The translations under genes and the position numbers were made by a program. Below, in pieces: positions 8,590 through 16,987 of a stretch of 64,000 bases of DNA. The stretch comes from UBA4810 sp002479215. Its GTDB lineage: Bacteria > Desulfobacterota > Syntrophia > Syntrophales > Smithellaceae. How positions within the stretch are numbered: the first letter of the stretch is position 1; every line of letters begins with the position of its first letter. Under the pieces are notes generated by a model. The model saw nothing but the letters and a program-made list of their open reading frames with translations. It made no database searches and was not told where the DNA came from. The stretch lies in assembly GCA_049514435.1 (NCBI GenBank), contig JBEKVB010000015.1, positions 1-64,000 on the forward strand. The letters are read 5' to 3'.

Positions 8590-8779
8590 GGTCGGTGAGA
8601 AGAAAAAAGGTCAAACCTAATTTCTTATCATATTGTAGATCACAATTGATATTCCGCACTTTTGTTAGTTCATAAAGGCAGTGGACTCGTAGGTGAAACA
8701 GATAATCGACTTCTTCCTGAAGTCAAGCATCCAGCAATTTTGGTGAGCATACTTCCTTTCAAGCAGTAATCAATATAGC

Positions 8780-8960
8780 AGTTGGACAAATTTTCCACGT
8801 TTTACGAAGTTCGTTTTTAATCCTTATTACCATGAAATACGAAATGCTATAAATAGGTATTTGCTGAAAATAATGGAATATTTTCCTTTCAAGAAAAAGG
8901 GTGTTATGTTATTTTGATACTCAAATTATCGGAAGAAGCGAAGTTCGTATATTAATTGTT
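8780..8960 (+). repeat. Upstream repeat module, copy 1
   Basis: About 180 bp strongly similar to 18718-18900. Conserved blocks include TTACGAAGTTCGTTTTTAAT, CTTATTACCAT, TAAATAGGTATT, CAAATTATCGG and TATATTAATT, with divergence right after TTAATTG. Each copy is bracketed by the near-palindrome CGAAGTTCG (8805-8813 and 8939-8947), exactly 134 bp apart in both copies. Each copy ends shortly before a gene start (protease at 9002; HNH-like gene at 18911). It may be a promoter region carried with mobile genes or a small insertion element. Confidence 0.55.
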
Positions 8961-9001
8961 ATGCCACCTCAAAGAAAATAAAATGCTAAGGAGATATGCA
9001 T

Positions 9002-10213
9002 ATGAAAAAGATGACATCCGTCTTAATATTTTTTATTCTCATTTCATGCACCTCTGCTTACGCTCAGAGCACAGCGCCAACTCAGGAAATTATAATCAAC
9101 CAAATTAAGAAGGCCGTTGTTTTTCTTCAGACTGACTGGGAAGATTCTACAACTCCTAACATATCGAATGCTAAAAAACAGCCACTGACTAAATCCACAA
9201 TCGGTACGGGCTTCTTGATTTTTGTTTCTATTCCAGAATTGGGTAAAGACGCTACCGGTTACCAGCAAGGCTATATCTTTCTTGTCACCGCCAAACATAT
9301 GATACGGCAATCAACTCCCGATCATAAACCGGGACCATACGCTAAGAATGTGACCGTATTTTTCAATAAAATTGAATCTAACCATCCATCGGGACAACTT
9401 CGTGACCAATCGAACATAGAAATAATAGATTCGCGCGGCGACCTCCGTTGGTTTGTAGATAGATCAGACCCTGTTGCTGACGTCGCTTTACACTGGCTGT
9501 CTATTAACACAAACTCTGTTGATTTTAAAACTATCGCCCAAGACTTGTTTGCCACGAAATCTATCGTTTCGGAAAAGTATGTAAACGAGAATGATGAAGT
9601 ATTGTTTTCAGGCTTCTTTGGAGGATTTGCAGGTTCCAAAAAAAATTACCCTATTGTGCGCCATGGTCACTTAGCACTTTTGCCGGGTGAGGATGTTTTA
9701 GTAGATGATAAGAGACCTGACAAGAAAACCCAAATATACCTGGCGGAAGTAACGTCTTTTGGTGGAAATAGCGGGTCTCCTGTTTTTTTACGACTGGGTG
9801 GCGTAAGAGAAAGTACTGAGGTGAAATATGAAGGGTACACTTACCTTTTGTTAGGAGTAATGAGCGCTTATTATCCAGATAAGGAGACGAAACAGAATTC
9901 CGGCATAGCACTGGTTGTTCCAGCAGACAAAATAAATGATATTCTCGCGAGTGACCTTGTGAAAGCTTTATTCGCAAGCGCTATCGCCTCAGACAAAACC
10001 GCTAAAGGTGACCTTAAAGCTGCTGAGGCCAAATTTAAGGAATCTATAGATATTTTGGAACGACAGGCACCGGAAAGTTCACAACTAGTTGAAACCATTG
10101 AAACCTATGCAAATATGTTGGAAATCGCTAAGCGCAGTGATGAATCCCACATGATGCGAACAAAAGCACAAAAGATTAAAAGTCAGCCCGTATCAAAAGC
10201 TCCGATACCGTGA
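9002..10213 (+). CDS. Exported trypsin-like serine protease
   Basis: 403 residues from ATG 9002; an ATG six bases earlier sits too close to the AGGAG site. Signal peptide to about residue 23 (ending AYAQS). Chymotrypsin-fold motifs: GTGFLIFV followed by FLVTAKHMI (catalytic His), SDPVADVALHWL (Asp) and SFGGNSGSPVF (Ser in GNSGSP). The last ~80 residues are helical and TPR-like (GDLKAAEAKFKESIDILE ...). It therefore looks like a periplasmic or secreted peptidase with a helical protein-binding tail. It is preceded by the repeat module at 8780 and followed by a hairpin, so it is a single-gene unit. Substrate unknown. Confidence 0.75.
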   Translation: MKKMTSVLIFFILISCTSAYAQSTAPTQEIIINQIKKAVVFLQTDWEDSTTPNISNAKKQPLTKSTIGTGFLIFVSIPELGKDATGYQQGYIFLVTAKHMIRQSTPDHKPGPYAKNVTVFFNKIESNHPSGQLRDQSNIEIIDSRGDLRWFVDRSDPVADVALHWLSINTNSVDFKTIAQDLFATKSIVSEKYVNENDEVLFSGFFGGFAGSKKNYPIVRHGHLALLPGEDVLVDDKRPDKKTQIYLAEVTSFGGNSGSPVFLRLGGVRESTEVKYEGYTYLLLGVMSAYYPDKETKQNSGIALVVPADKINDILASDLVKALFASAIASDKTAKGDLKAAEAKFKESIDILERQAPESSQLVETIETYANMLEIAKRSDESHMMRTKAQKIKSQPVSKAPIP

Positions 10214-10299
10214 TCATGCCTCCAACGAAATATTCACTAGGGAATTTTGGAATGGATTGAGGACTATTTGAAGACACTGGAAAGCATAACAAATCAATC

Positions 10300-10330
10300 C
10301 AGCCGATCGCTACGCTCCGGCTGATTTTTA
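10300..10330 (+). terminator. Hairpin after the protease gene
   Basis: CAGCCG (10300-10305) pairs with CGGCTG (10318-10323), followed by ATTTTTA. A fair intrinsic terminator for the protease gene. From 10331 to 10700 I see no convincing gene; an 81-codon frame at 10408 lacks a ribosome site. Confidence 0.5.
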
Positions 10331-10700
10331 CGTTACTCTCTTTCCATTCGTAATCATCAATTTTGATAACTACCCTCTATTGAACATTTGTAGATGAAAG
10401 CCTTAACATGGCATTCTTGATCGACAGGATTTTGAAAAAAGAAGACTTCTTCCTGTACTGTTGTTTTTTCATTTTCCCAATTCACACAACATTTCAATCG
10501 GAAATAATCAAAAAATGGCTGAGCTCTAACTTAACATGTGGTACAAGTATCATAGACAGGTCAATTGATTGCCTTATTCAGCACAATTATGTACCGACTT
10601 CAATTATTCATAACGAAACAGTTCTTCAACCAGGGATTTTTCGTCGCCTTTAATTATAGTTAGATCTTTAATCTTCATAGCTTACAATAATAATAATCAG

Positions 10701-10716
10701 TGGCATGAATCTTGAT
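10701..10716 (+). promoter_or_regulatory. Possible sigma-54 promoter of the NifA-like gene
   Basis: TGGCAT-N5-TTGAT, close to the consensus TGGCAC-N5-TTGCW, with GG at the -24 element but GA in place of GC at -12. It lies about 50 bp upstream of the activator's start. The missing GC makes it weaker than the one at 12502. Confidence 0.35.
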
Positions 10717-10768
10717 GTTATAAAGTGTCTATAGAAATAAGCCATAAAGTTTGAATGGAGCATTTCGT

Positions 10769-12325
10769 ATGGCGCCTTACAGCGAAAGTGACAGGGTATC
10801 ACGTGAAATAAAAGAGCTTTCCCTGCTTTTTGAGATAAGTAAAAAGCTGAGTGAAAGCCTTGACCTCAAGGCAGCCTTGAAGTTTGTCCTTCAGGTAATG
10901 GCCGAAAATATGGAAATGCCACGCAGCGCCCTAACTATATTGAACCGCAGCAGCGGAGAAGTTGTTATCGAAGAGGCGTACGGACTACTGCCTGATGAAC
11001 AGGCTAAGGGGAAATACCTTATAGGTGAAGGCATTACCGGCAAGGTAATCGATACGGGACAACCCGTCATCGTGCCCCGGATTTCCGATAGCCCTCTTTT
11101 TCTGGACAGAACGGGCTCACGGGAAAAACTGGATAAGCGCGATATCGCCTTTATCTGCATTCCCATTAAAATAGGCAATGAGGTTATCGGAACGCTTTCC
11201 GTGGATCGTCTGTTTCACGAAGACACTGCCTTTGAAGAGGACGTCAGGCTTCTCACCATTATCGCATCGACCATCTCGCAAGCGGTCCGCTTGCGGCAAC
11301 TGGCGCAGGAAGAGCTTGACAAGATCAAGGAAGAAAACCTCCGGCTGCATGATGAACTGAAGATCAGGTATGGCCCCAAAACCATTATCGGCAACGCCAA
11401 AGTCATGCAGAACATCTATGGCCTGATCGAAAAGGTCTGCCGCACAAATGCCACGGTTCTGATCCTGGGCGAAAGCGGCGTTGGTAAGGAACGCGTTGCC
11501 CACGCGATCCATTACAATTCAAGTTACGCCAGCGGTCCTTACATCATCGTCAACTGTGCAGCCCTGCCAGAGTCCCTTATCGAAAGCGAGCTTTTCGGGC
11601 ATGAAAAGGGTGCCTTCACCGGAGCCACCATGTTTCGCAAGGGCCGTTTTGAACTCGCCAACAATGGCACCATCTTCCTTGATGAAATCGGCGATCTCCC
11701 GCCAGCCGTTCAGACAAAGCTACTGCGCGTCCTTCAGGAACGGGTTTTTGAGCGTATCGGCGGCAATACAAGCATAAAGGTGAACATTCGGATTATCGCC
11801 GCAACGAACAGGGACTTGGAAGTGTTAATCAAAGAAGGAAAGTTCCGCGAAGACCTTTATTACAGGCTGAGCATCTTCCCGATTGTCGTTCCGCCCCTCC
11901 GGGAGCGAAAGACAGACATCATCCTGCTGGCCAATCATTTCATCGAAAAGTACGCCACTGAATTGGGAAGAAAAATCGTGAGCATCTCTGCGCCGGCAAC
12001 AGATCTGTTGATACACTACCACTGGCCGGGAAACGTCCGCGAACTTGAAAACTGCATCGAACGGGCAATTATCCTCTGCACTGACGGTGTCATCAGGACC
12101 CACCATTTGCCGCCAAATCTGCAGAAAAGTGATGACTCCCCCATCCAAGAGTCGAAAGGTACCTTGCAGGACATGCTGATCTCCCTGGAAAAGGAGATGA
12201 TCACCGATGCATTGAAATGCTGCCGCGGCAACATGGCCAAGGCCGCACGAATCCTAGGATTGACCGAGAGAATCATGAGCCTCAGGGTGGCAAAATTCAG
12301 GATCGATCCGAGGCAAATGAAATAA
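10769..12325 (+). CDS. NifA-like sigma-54-dependent transcriptional activator
   Basis: About 518 residues. An N-terminal GAF sensor domain (about 15-170), a linker helix, then a sigma-54 AAA+ domain with Walker A GESGVGKE, the sigma-54 contact loop GAFTGA, Walker B TIFLDEIGDL and the R-finger region. A Fis-type helix-turn-helix closes it (MAKAARILGLTERIMSLRV). It hydrolyses ATP to open sigma-54 promoters. The domain order matches NifA/AnfA-type activators. ATG 10769 with GGAG upstream is preferred over a TTG at 10751. Immediately downstream are a sigma-54 promoter, glnK and amt, so its likely targets are nitrogen-scavenging genes. No nif genes are in view. Confidence 0.88.
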   Translation: MAPYSESDRVSREIKELSLLFEISKKLSESLDLKAALKFVLQVMAENMEMPRSALTILNRSSGEVVIEEAYGLLPDEQAKGKYLIGEGITGKVIDTGQPVIVPRISDSPLFLDRTGSREKLDKRDIAFICIPIKIGNEVIGTLSVDRLFHEDTAFEEDVRLLTIIASTISQAVRLRQLAQEELDKIKEENLRLHDELKIRYGPKTIIGNAKVMQNIYGLIEKVCRTNATVLILGESGVGKERVAHAIHYNSSYASGPYIIVNCAALPESLIESELFGHEKGAFTGATMFRKGRFELANNGTIFLDEIGDLPPAVQTKLLRVLQERVFERIGGNTSIKVNIRIIAATNRDLEVLIKEGKFREDLYYRLSIFPIVVPPLRERKTDIILLANHFIEKYATELGRKIVSISAPATDLLIHYHWPGNVRELENCIERAIILCTDGVIRTHHLPPNLQKSDDSPIQESKGTLQDMLISLEKEMITDALKCCRGNMAKAARILGLTERIMSLRVAKFRIDPRQMK

Positions 12326-12501
12326 TCTTTCCAGATAAATTGTATTCAAACGTATTCCTACAAATCTGAAGGTTAAAGTTCGTATTCCTACCGTTTTGTC
12401 GGTTTTTTCATTCGTCTTTCCGATCGTCTCAAAACTACAAATCGATAATTTTACCTTTCATCGTAGCGACTTATAACTTTTATCGCGCCAAATCTAGGCA
12501 T

Positions 12502-12517
12502 TGGCACGAAGGATGCT
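12502..12517 (+). promoter_or_regulatory. Sigma-54 promoter of the glnK-amt operon
   Basis: TGGCACGAAGGATGCT: TGGCAC-N5-TGC with GG and GC ten bases apart, an almost perfect -24/-12 element. It sits 45 bp upstream of the glnK start. Upstream (12340-12400) GTATTCCTAC occurs twice about 32 bp apart and could be an activator site, though it does not match the classical NifA or NtrC sequences. Confidence 0.75.
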
Positions 12518-12561
12518 CTTTCTAAAGCCAATGATATTTCAGCTCAAGAGGGAGGTGTGTC

Positions 12562-12900
12562 ATGGTAAAAATTGAGGCAATCATAAAGTGGGAGAAAATG
12601 GAAGAGGTACAAAAAGCATTGCTGGATATTGGTGTCCAGGGAGTGACAGTTTTGGAGGTAAAGGGGTTTGGACACCAGAAAGGCCACACTGAGTCATACA
12701 GGGGTACTGAGTTCGAGATTAAGTTCGTGCCCAAGTTGATGCTCACTATCGTGGTCAATGACGAGCAGCTGGACCCTGCGATGAAGGCTATCCAACAGTC
12801 AGCTCGTACAGGGAAAATCGGTGACGGAAAGATCTTCGTTACCAGGGTGGAACAGGTCGTTCGCATACGAACGGGAGAGACCGGTCCGGAAAGCCTCTAA
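12562..12900 (+). CDS. glnK: PII signal protein, GlnK/GlnB type
   Basis: 112 residues, full length for PII. Features: N-terminal strand KIEAIIKWEKMEEVQKALLD, T-loop GFGHQKGHTESYRGTEF with the Tyr that is uridylylated in enterics, B-loop RTGKIGDGKIFV and C-loop VVRIRTGETG. PII trimers read ATP/ADP and 2-oxoglutarate, and GlnK-type members plug the ammonium channel. It has a strong GGAGG ribosome site and a sigma-54 promoter, and is followed by amt, the classic glnK-amt pairing. The symbol is by context; sequence alone does not separate GlnK from GlnB. Confidence 0.88.
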   Translation: MVKIEAIIKWEKMEEVQKALLDIGVQGVTVLEVKGFGHQKGHTESYRGTEFEIKFVPKLMLTIVVNDEQLDPAMKAIQQSARTGKIGDGKIFVTRVEQVVRIRTGETGPESL

Positions 12901-13008
12901 GGAGATGCGCCGGTTTTGAAGGTTGTCGAAGAATTATCATATCGAGTCAAATACGAAAATGTATCCGGCTTGAGAGACGTTTAATTATAACGAGAGGAGA
13001 AACTTAAA

Positions 13009-14745
13009 ATGACTATACGAAAAGAGGAAAAACTTAAAATGACTATACGAAAAAATGTGCACACAATTGTGATGGCTGCAATAGTCATCGCTTTCATACT
13101 ACTGATCCGTCCGGCTGTTGCACAGGAAAGTCCTTCGCAGGGTGGAGTTCCCCAGGCGATAGCAACCCAAGCTCCGGAGCCTCAGCCCGACCCGGCTGGA
13201 ATTGCTACGGGGGGCAAGGCAGATGCGATTGATGCGGCCGGCAATGCCTTCGTTGTTACCGAGCCGACCGACACGAAAGCCCCCGACTATACGGAAAAGA
13301 AAAAGCAGTACCAAGAGTACAAGGAGCAGGCAGCCAAAGAGCCGCTTGCGGTAAAGCTTGCCGACACCGTCGGGCACGTTCGGATTGCGACCAATTTCAA
13401 CTGGACTCTCGTTACAGGGTACCTTGTACTCTTCATGCAAGCGGGTTTTGCCCTTCTCACCTGTGGGCTGGTGCGCAAGAAGAACGCCGGCCATCTCATG
13501 ATGCTTAACTTCGCTGCCTATGTCTTCGCCTTCTTGGCTTACTATGCGTGCGGCTACGCCTTCCAGTACGGCGCGGCTGCGCTGAATGCGGCGCCGACGA
13601 ATCTTGGAGGGACTCCAACACTGAACAAGTTCCTGTTCGGAAGCGGCATGTGGGGTTTCTTAGGCGGCAAGGGCTTTTTTCTGAGCGGGCCGGGCTACGA
13701 TTCCGGAAGCCTTTGCCTTACGCTCTTTGAAGTCGTATTCATGGAAACAGCCGGGTATATCATCGTGGGGGCTATCTGTGAGCGGATCACTTTCTGGGCA
13801 TTTGTCGTCGCCGAGCTCTTCATGGGCGCCCTCCTGTATCCCATGTCCGGTTGTTGGGTTTGGGGTGGTGGATGGCTCTCTCAGTTGGGCATGAGCATGA
13901 ACCTGGGTCACGGCTACGTGGATTTCGCGGGCTCGACCGTTGTCCATGCCGTGGGCGGCTTCTGCGCCATGGCGCTCGCCGTCATTCTCGGCCCTCGCCT
14001 CGGCAAGTATGGCAAGGACGGCAAGCCGCGGGCCTTTCCAGCACACAACCTCGCCTTTGTGGTAATCGGCACCTTCATTCTCTTGTTCGGCTGGATGGGG
14101 TTTAACCCCGGCTCCACCCTTGGTGCATCGGACCTGCGCATCTCTGTAATTGCCGTGAATACGAATCTCGCTGCTGTTGCCGCATCGGCGACGGCGTTGA
14201 TCTTCTGGTACTTAATGTTTGGCAAACCGGACATAACCATGGCCTGCAACGGCATGCTCGCTGGTCTGGTGGCCATCACCGCGCCTTGCGCGTTTGTTAG
14301 CCCAAACTCCGCTGTTATCATCGGCATTCTTGCCGGCATTCTGGTTTGTGTGGGGGTTCTTTTCAACGAGCGGGTACTTAAGGTCGACGACCCCTGTGGG
14401 GCCATCTCCGTGCACGGCTATTGCGGCTGGCTGGGGGCGGTGAGCGTCGGTATCTTTGCCGACGGTACCTATGGTGCAGGTTGGAACGGTGTCGGCGCAA
14501 CGACCTACCTCGGCAAGGCCGGTCAGGGCGTGACCGGCCTGCTTCACGGGGACGTAACTCAGTTCTTTACGCAGCTCGGGGGAGCCACGCTCCTGTGTCT
14601 ATATGCATTCGCGGCTACCTTCGTGGTCTTCAAAATCGTGAACGCTATCCGTTCGATGCGCGTTTCCGAAGAAGTGGAGCGCGAAGGTCTAGACGTTCCA
14701 GAGTTCGGTCTGCCTGCGTACGCTGATGGCGAATCTGTCCACTAG
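13009..14745 (+). CDS. amt: Ammonium transporter, Amt family, with N-terminal extension
   Basis: 578 residues, much longer than the usual ~400-450. A signal peptide (ending RPAVAQ) and a ~70-residue Pro/Ala-rich periplasmic stretch precede the Amt core (from about 125), which has the eleven-helix pattern and signatures DFAGSTVVHAVGG (first pore His) and SVHGYCGWLG (second pore His). It conducts NH4+/NH3 into the cell and should be gated by the neighbouring GlnK. The start is odd: a ~30 bp direct duplication gives two ATGs (13009 and 13039), each with its own GAGGA site and each followed by TIRK. The gene is GC-richer than its surroundings. Confidence 0.88.
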   Translation: MTIRKEEKLKMTIRKNVHTIVMAAIVIAFILLIRPAVAQESPSQGGVPQAIATQAPEPQPDPAGIATGGKADAIDAAGNAFVVTEPTDTKAPDYTEKKKQYQEYKEQAAKEPLAVKLADTVGHVRIATNFNWTLVTGYLVLFMQAGFALLTCGLVRKKNAGHLMMLNFAAYVFAFLAYYACGYAFQYGAAALNAAPTNLGGTPTLNKFLFGSGMWGFLGGKGFFLSGPGYDSGSLCLTLFEVVFMETAGYIIVGAICERITFWAFVVAELFMGALLYPMSGCWVWGGGWLSQLGMSMNLGHGYVDFAGSTVVHAVGGFCAMALAVILGPRLGKYGKDGKPRAFPAHNLAFVVIGTFILLFGWMGFNPGSTLGASDLRISVIAVNTNLAAVAASATALIFWYLMFGKPDITMACNGMLAGLVAITAPCAFVSPNSAVIIGILAGILVCVGVLFNERVLKVDDPCGAISVHGYCGWLGAVSVGIFADGTYGAGWNGVGATTYLGKAGQGVTGLLHGDVTQFFTQLGGATLLCLYAFAATFVVFKIVNAIRSMRVSEEVEREGLDVPEFGLPAYADGESVH

Positions 14746-14751
14746 TAGTAG

Positions 14752-15072
14752 GTGTTATGGAATGGCGCATTCGGGTATCCCTTTGGAAAAACATGTACCT
14801 CCGTTGATATATTCACAATCACGGAGATCGAGGGACAGGGCAGGCAAAAGGGCCTGGAGCAAAAGGTGCGGAATAAAATGTATAAGGTGGATCTCTTGAC
14901 CAAAGCCAGGGTGGAAGTGATCGTAAAGGATGGTGAATGCGACGGGATCATCAAAGCCATTACCGCCGTCGCTCATACCGGCAAGATCGGAGACGGGAAA
15001 ATATTCATCCATCCCGTGGACGATGCTGTGCGGATTCGCACAGCCGAACGAGGCGATGCAGCCATAGGGTGA
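14752..15072 (+). CDS. PII-like protein with an abnormal N-terminus
   Basis: Up to 106 residues starting at GTG 14752, six bases after amt. From about residue 20 it is a normal PII: TITEIEGQGRQKGLEQKV, KVDLLTKARVEVIV, AHTGKIGDGKIFIHPVDDA and VRIRTAERG. But the first strand and helix of PII (about 25 residues) are absent, replaced by WNGAFGYPFGKTCTS. The T-loop is shorter and lacks the Tyr of the glnK copy. It may be a PII paralogue that lost its first beta-alpha unit, or a decaying gene. Position between amt and the orphan HTH suggests membership in the same operon. Confidence 0.6.
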   Translation: MLWNGAFGYPFGKTCTSVDIFTITEIEGQGRQKGLEQKVRNKMYKVDLLTKARVEVIVKDGECDGIIKAITAVAHTGKIGDGKIFIHPVDDAVRIRTAERGDAAIG

Positions 15073-15081
15073 GGTTGTTCT

Positions 15082-15279
15082 ATGGACAATGATAAATTAG
15101 AGACCGGAGAAAATGTATTGGAGCGGTGTGTTTTCGACTGTGAAAAAATGATTATCATTCATGCTTTGACAAGAACTAAAGGCAACCAATCAGCCGCTGC
15201 AGAACTTTTAGGAACTACAAACCGCATCCTGAGATATAAGGTGCATAAATACGAGATTGATTGTGAACAATTCAAATGA
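15082..15279 (+). CDS. Orphan Fis-type DNA-binding domain (NifA/AnfA C-terminus-like)
   Basis: 65 residues that correspond only to the C-terminal DNA-binding part of a sigma-54 activator: FDCEKMIIIHALTRTKGNQS, then the helix-turn-helix AAAELLGTTNRILRYKVHKY. No GAF or AAA+ part precedes it; the upstream DNA is the PII gene. It resembles the same region of the full activator at 10769 (ARILGLTERIMSLRVAKF). A stand-alone version could bind the activator's upstream sites and compete with it, or act as a small Fis-like bending protein. It sits 9 bp after the PII-like gene, so it is very probably in the amt operon. Confidence 0.65.
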   Translation: MDNDKLETGENVLERCVFDCEKMIIIHALTRTKGNQSAAAELLGTTNRILRYKVHKYEIDCEQFK

Positions 15280-15305
15280 TGAAATGTAAAGGAGAATTAA
15301 ACACT

Positions 15306-16229
15306 ATGAAAAACCATATGAAGAAAATAAAAATAATTACAGCATTTTTACTTTCGCTGCTTATTGCCGCATTACCGTTAACTAGCCGGGCAGAAGACCA
15401 GAAGCCGGCCGAGCCTGTAGTGAAACAGTCAGCTCCGGCGAGTGCTCCCGAACCACAAGCCCAGGAGGAAGATAAGGTGACGGGCGAGCTAGATTTAAGT
15501 GTACTGAGTGCCTATATCTGGCGCGGGTATGAGCAGACCCGCAGCAGCGTAGTCGTGCAGCCGTCGGCAACTATCAGCTATAAAGGATTTGCGGTGAATG
15601 TCTGGGGAAACTTGGATACAAAACCATATTCCGCCACTGATGCCAAGTATGGCGCTAAATACACGGAAACTGACTATACTGCTTCCTACTCTAGAAAGTT
15701 TGGAATTTTGCAGGTGACTCCGGGGTACATCTACTACGCTTTAGGTGCGCCTTATGCCGGAGGAAGTGCTCCGCTTGATGCTCAGGAGCTTTTTCTTACC
15801 GTTGGTTTAGATACTATTTTATCGCCGACATTGACTGCTTATAAGGAAATTGATCATTACCGTCAGTGGTATTTTTTACTGGGAGTTTCTCACACCATCG
15901 AATTCAATAAGATCATCAGTTTAAAACTGGCCGCTTCGGCAAGTTACCTGCTGTCCACCGATGAAACCACTTATGCAAAATATGACAGCAATTCATTACC
16001 CACAACGGATAAGTACAATAATTTCCATGATGGAACTGTTTCCGTCTCCCTGCCCATAACGGTTTATAAGACATTGTCGGTTACGCCGATAGTTTCTTAT
16101 GTTTTTCCTCTGTGCGACGATGCTCGGTATGAAATGAGAGCGCACAGCGTGCCAGAAGGAGTTACCAATCCATCCAATGGAAATAGCACCTATCTTTATG
16201 GAGGCGTAACTTTAAGTTACACTTTCTAA
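15306..16229 (+). CDS. Outer-membrane beta-barrel protein (TorF/Gcw_chp-like)
   Basis: About 307 residues from ATG 15306 (AGGAG upstream; the ATG at 15276 lacks a site). Signal peptide ending TSRAE, a Pro/Ala-rich linker, then alternating amphipathic strands from TGELDLSVLSAYIWRGYEQT to the C-terminal YGGVTLSYTF, whose final Phe is the BAM recognition residue. The IWRGY-type first strand is typical of the Gcw_chp family of putative porins often seen near amt/PII genes. A role in outer-membrane passage of nitrogen compounds is an inference from this context only. Confidence 0.65.
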   Translation: MKNHMKKIKIITAFLLSLLIAALPLTSRAEDQKPAEPVVKQSAPASAPEPQAQEEDKVTGELDLSVLSAYIWRGYEQTRSSVVVQPSATISYKGFAVNVWGNLDTKPYSATDAKYGAKYTETDYTASYSRKFGILQVTPGYIYYALGAPYAGGSAPLDAQELFLTVGLDTILSPTLTAYKEIDHYRQWYFLLGVSHTIEFNKIISLKLAASASYLLSTDETTYAKYDSNSLPTTDKYNNFHDGTVSVSLPITVYKTLSVTPIVSYVFPLCDDARYEMRAHSVPEGVTNPSNGNSTYLYGGVTLSYTF

Positions 16230-16248
16230 GAAAGAATGTTTGTTTTGT

Positions 16249-16292
16249 AAAGCTGCTGCAATTTGTTTGGAATAAATTGTAGCAGCTTTTTA
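16249..16292 (+). terminator. Intrinsic terminator of the amt operon
   Basis: AAAGCTGCTGCAATTT (16249-16264) pairs almost perfectly with AAATTGTAGCAGCTTTT (16274-16290), followed by TTTTTA. It lies 20 bp after the beta-barrel gene, closing the glnK-amt transcription unit. Confidence 0.85.
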
Positions 16293-16444
16293 TGGTTATT
16301 ACCGGCAAATTGATTTTCCAGCAGGAACATTTTTTCCAGAAACTCCTCCACAACGAAACGGCATATGCCATTTAGCGCAGGCCCCAATGGGATGAAATCG
16401 AAACGGTCATATTACCGATTCGGGTTTGATTAAATCCATTATAC

Positions 16445-16576
16445 TTACTGAAGCTTTCTAAAAGATGCAATCGTTTTCAGTTTTGCTTGAAGTTCCTTGC
16501 ATATAGCTTTGCGTGGGGCCAAATCTTTGCTTGGTTCATTAGTGATGTCGGATACCACAATTCGATCAGTAATCAT
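16445..16576 (-). pseudogene. Short frame, possible gene scrap
   Basis: A 43-residue minus-strand frame starting MITDRIVVSDITNEPSKDLA and ending SFRKLQ. It is protein-like in composition but has no clear ribosome site and no recognised family. It lies in the otherwise empty 16.3-16.6 kb stretch and may be the tail of a lost gene. Confidence 0.2.
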
Positions 16577-16635
16577 CAGTTATTATAAATACCCACCACT
16601 AAACAGTAGTAGGTGAAACAAACAAATATTACTAA

Positions 16636-16860
16636 ATCAGTGTCCTGTGATATTTTGTCGCCGATTTCATTGATCTATCCACAGGTTTTTATTTAAACGT
16701 ATTTGGCGACAAAAATTCACAAATGGGGTAAAAAAACACGGTAAATTTTTTCGGCCAATTTTTTTAAACTTCTATTTTGATTCGCTTATTTTAGCTGTTT
16801 CCATCCCGAATTATCTCACTTCGCACGTTTGTAACCGAATACTTTTAAATTAACATTCAC
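16636..16860. repeat. Single arm of the inverted-repeat element family
   Basis: Shares with 6.3-6.6 and 61.9-62.1 kb the series TTGTCGCCGATT, GGTAAAAAAACACGGTAAAT, TTTTTCGGCCAATTTTTTTA and TTTGTAACCGAATAC. Only one arm is present. TGTCGCCGATTT (16665) and TTTGGCGACAAA (16703-16714) form a local inverted pair, as in the other copies. Confidence 0.55.
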
Positions 16861-16987
16861 CATGCACTTCCACTGTCGATCCATATCCTTGAGCGTCAGG
16901 ACCGTCCGCTTCACTTCTTCCCAACACATCCGTAGCCGGTATCGGTCGGCACGGCCAATCTGCAAGCATTAGCAGCAGGATTTTTTC

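Noticed and set aside
10408..10653. 81-codon frame before the NifA-like gene
   Set aside because: No ribosome site, no family resemblance, AT-rich DNA; it reads as chance.
10769..12325. Calling the activator nifA and the region a nitrogenase locus
   Set aside because: No nitrogenase or cofactor genes are in the window; the neighbours are ammonium uptake genes.
13099..14547. Several antisense frames of 100-160 codons inside amt
   Set aside because: Explained by the high GC of amt; no ribosome sites and Amt is clearly the coding strand.
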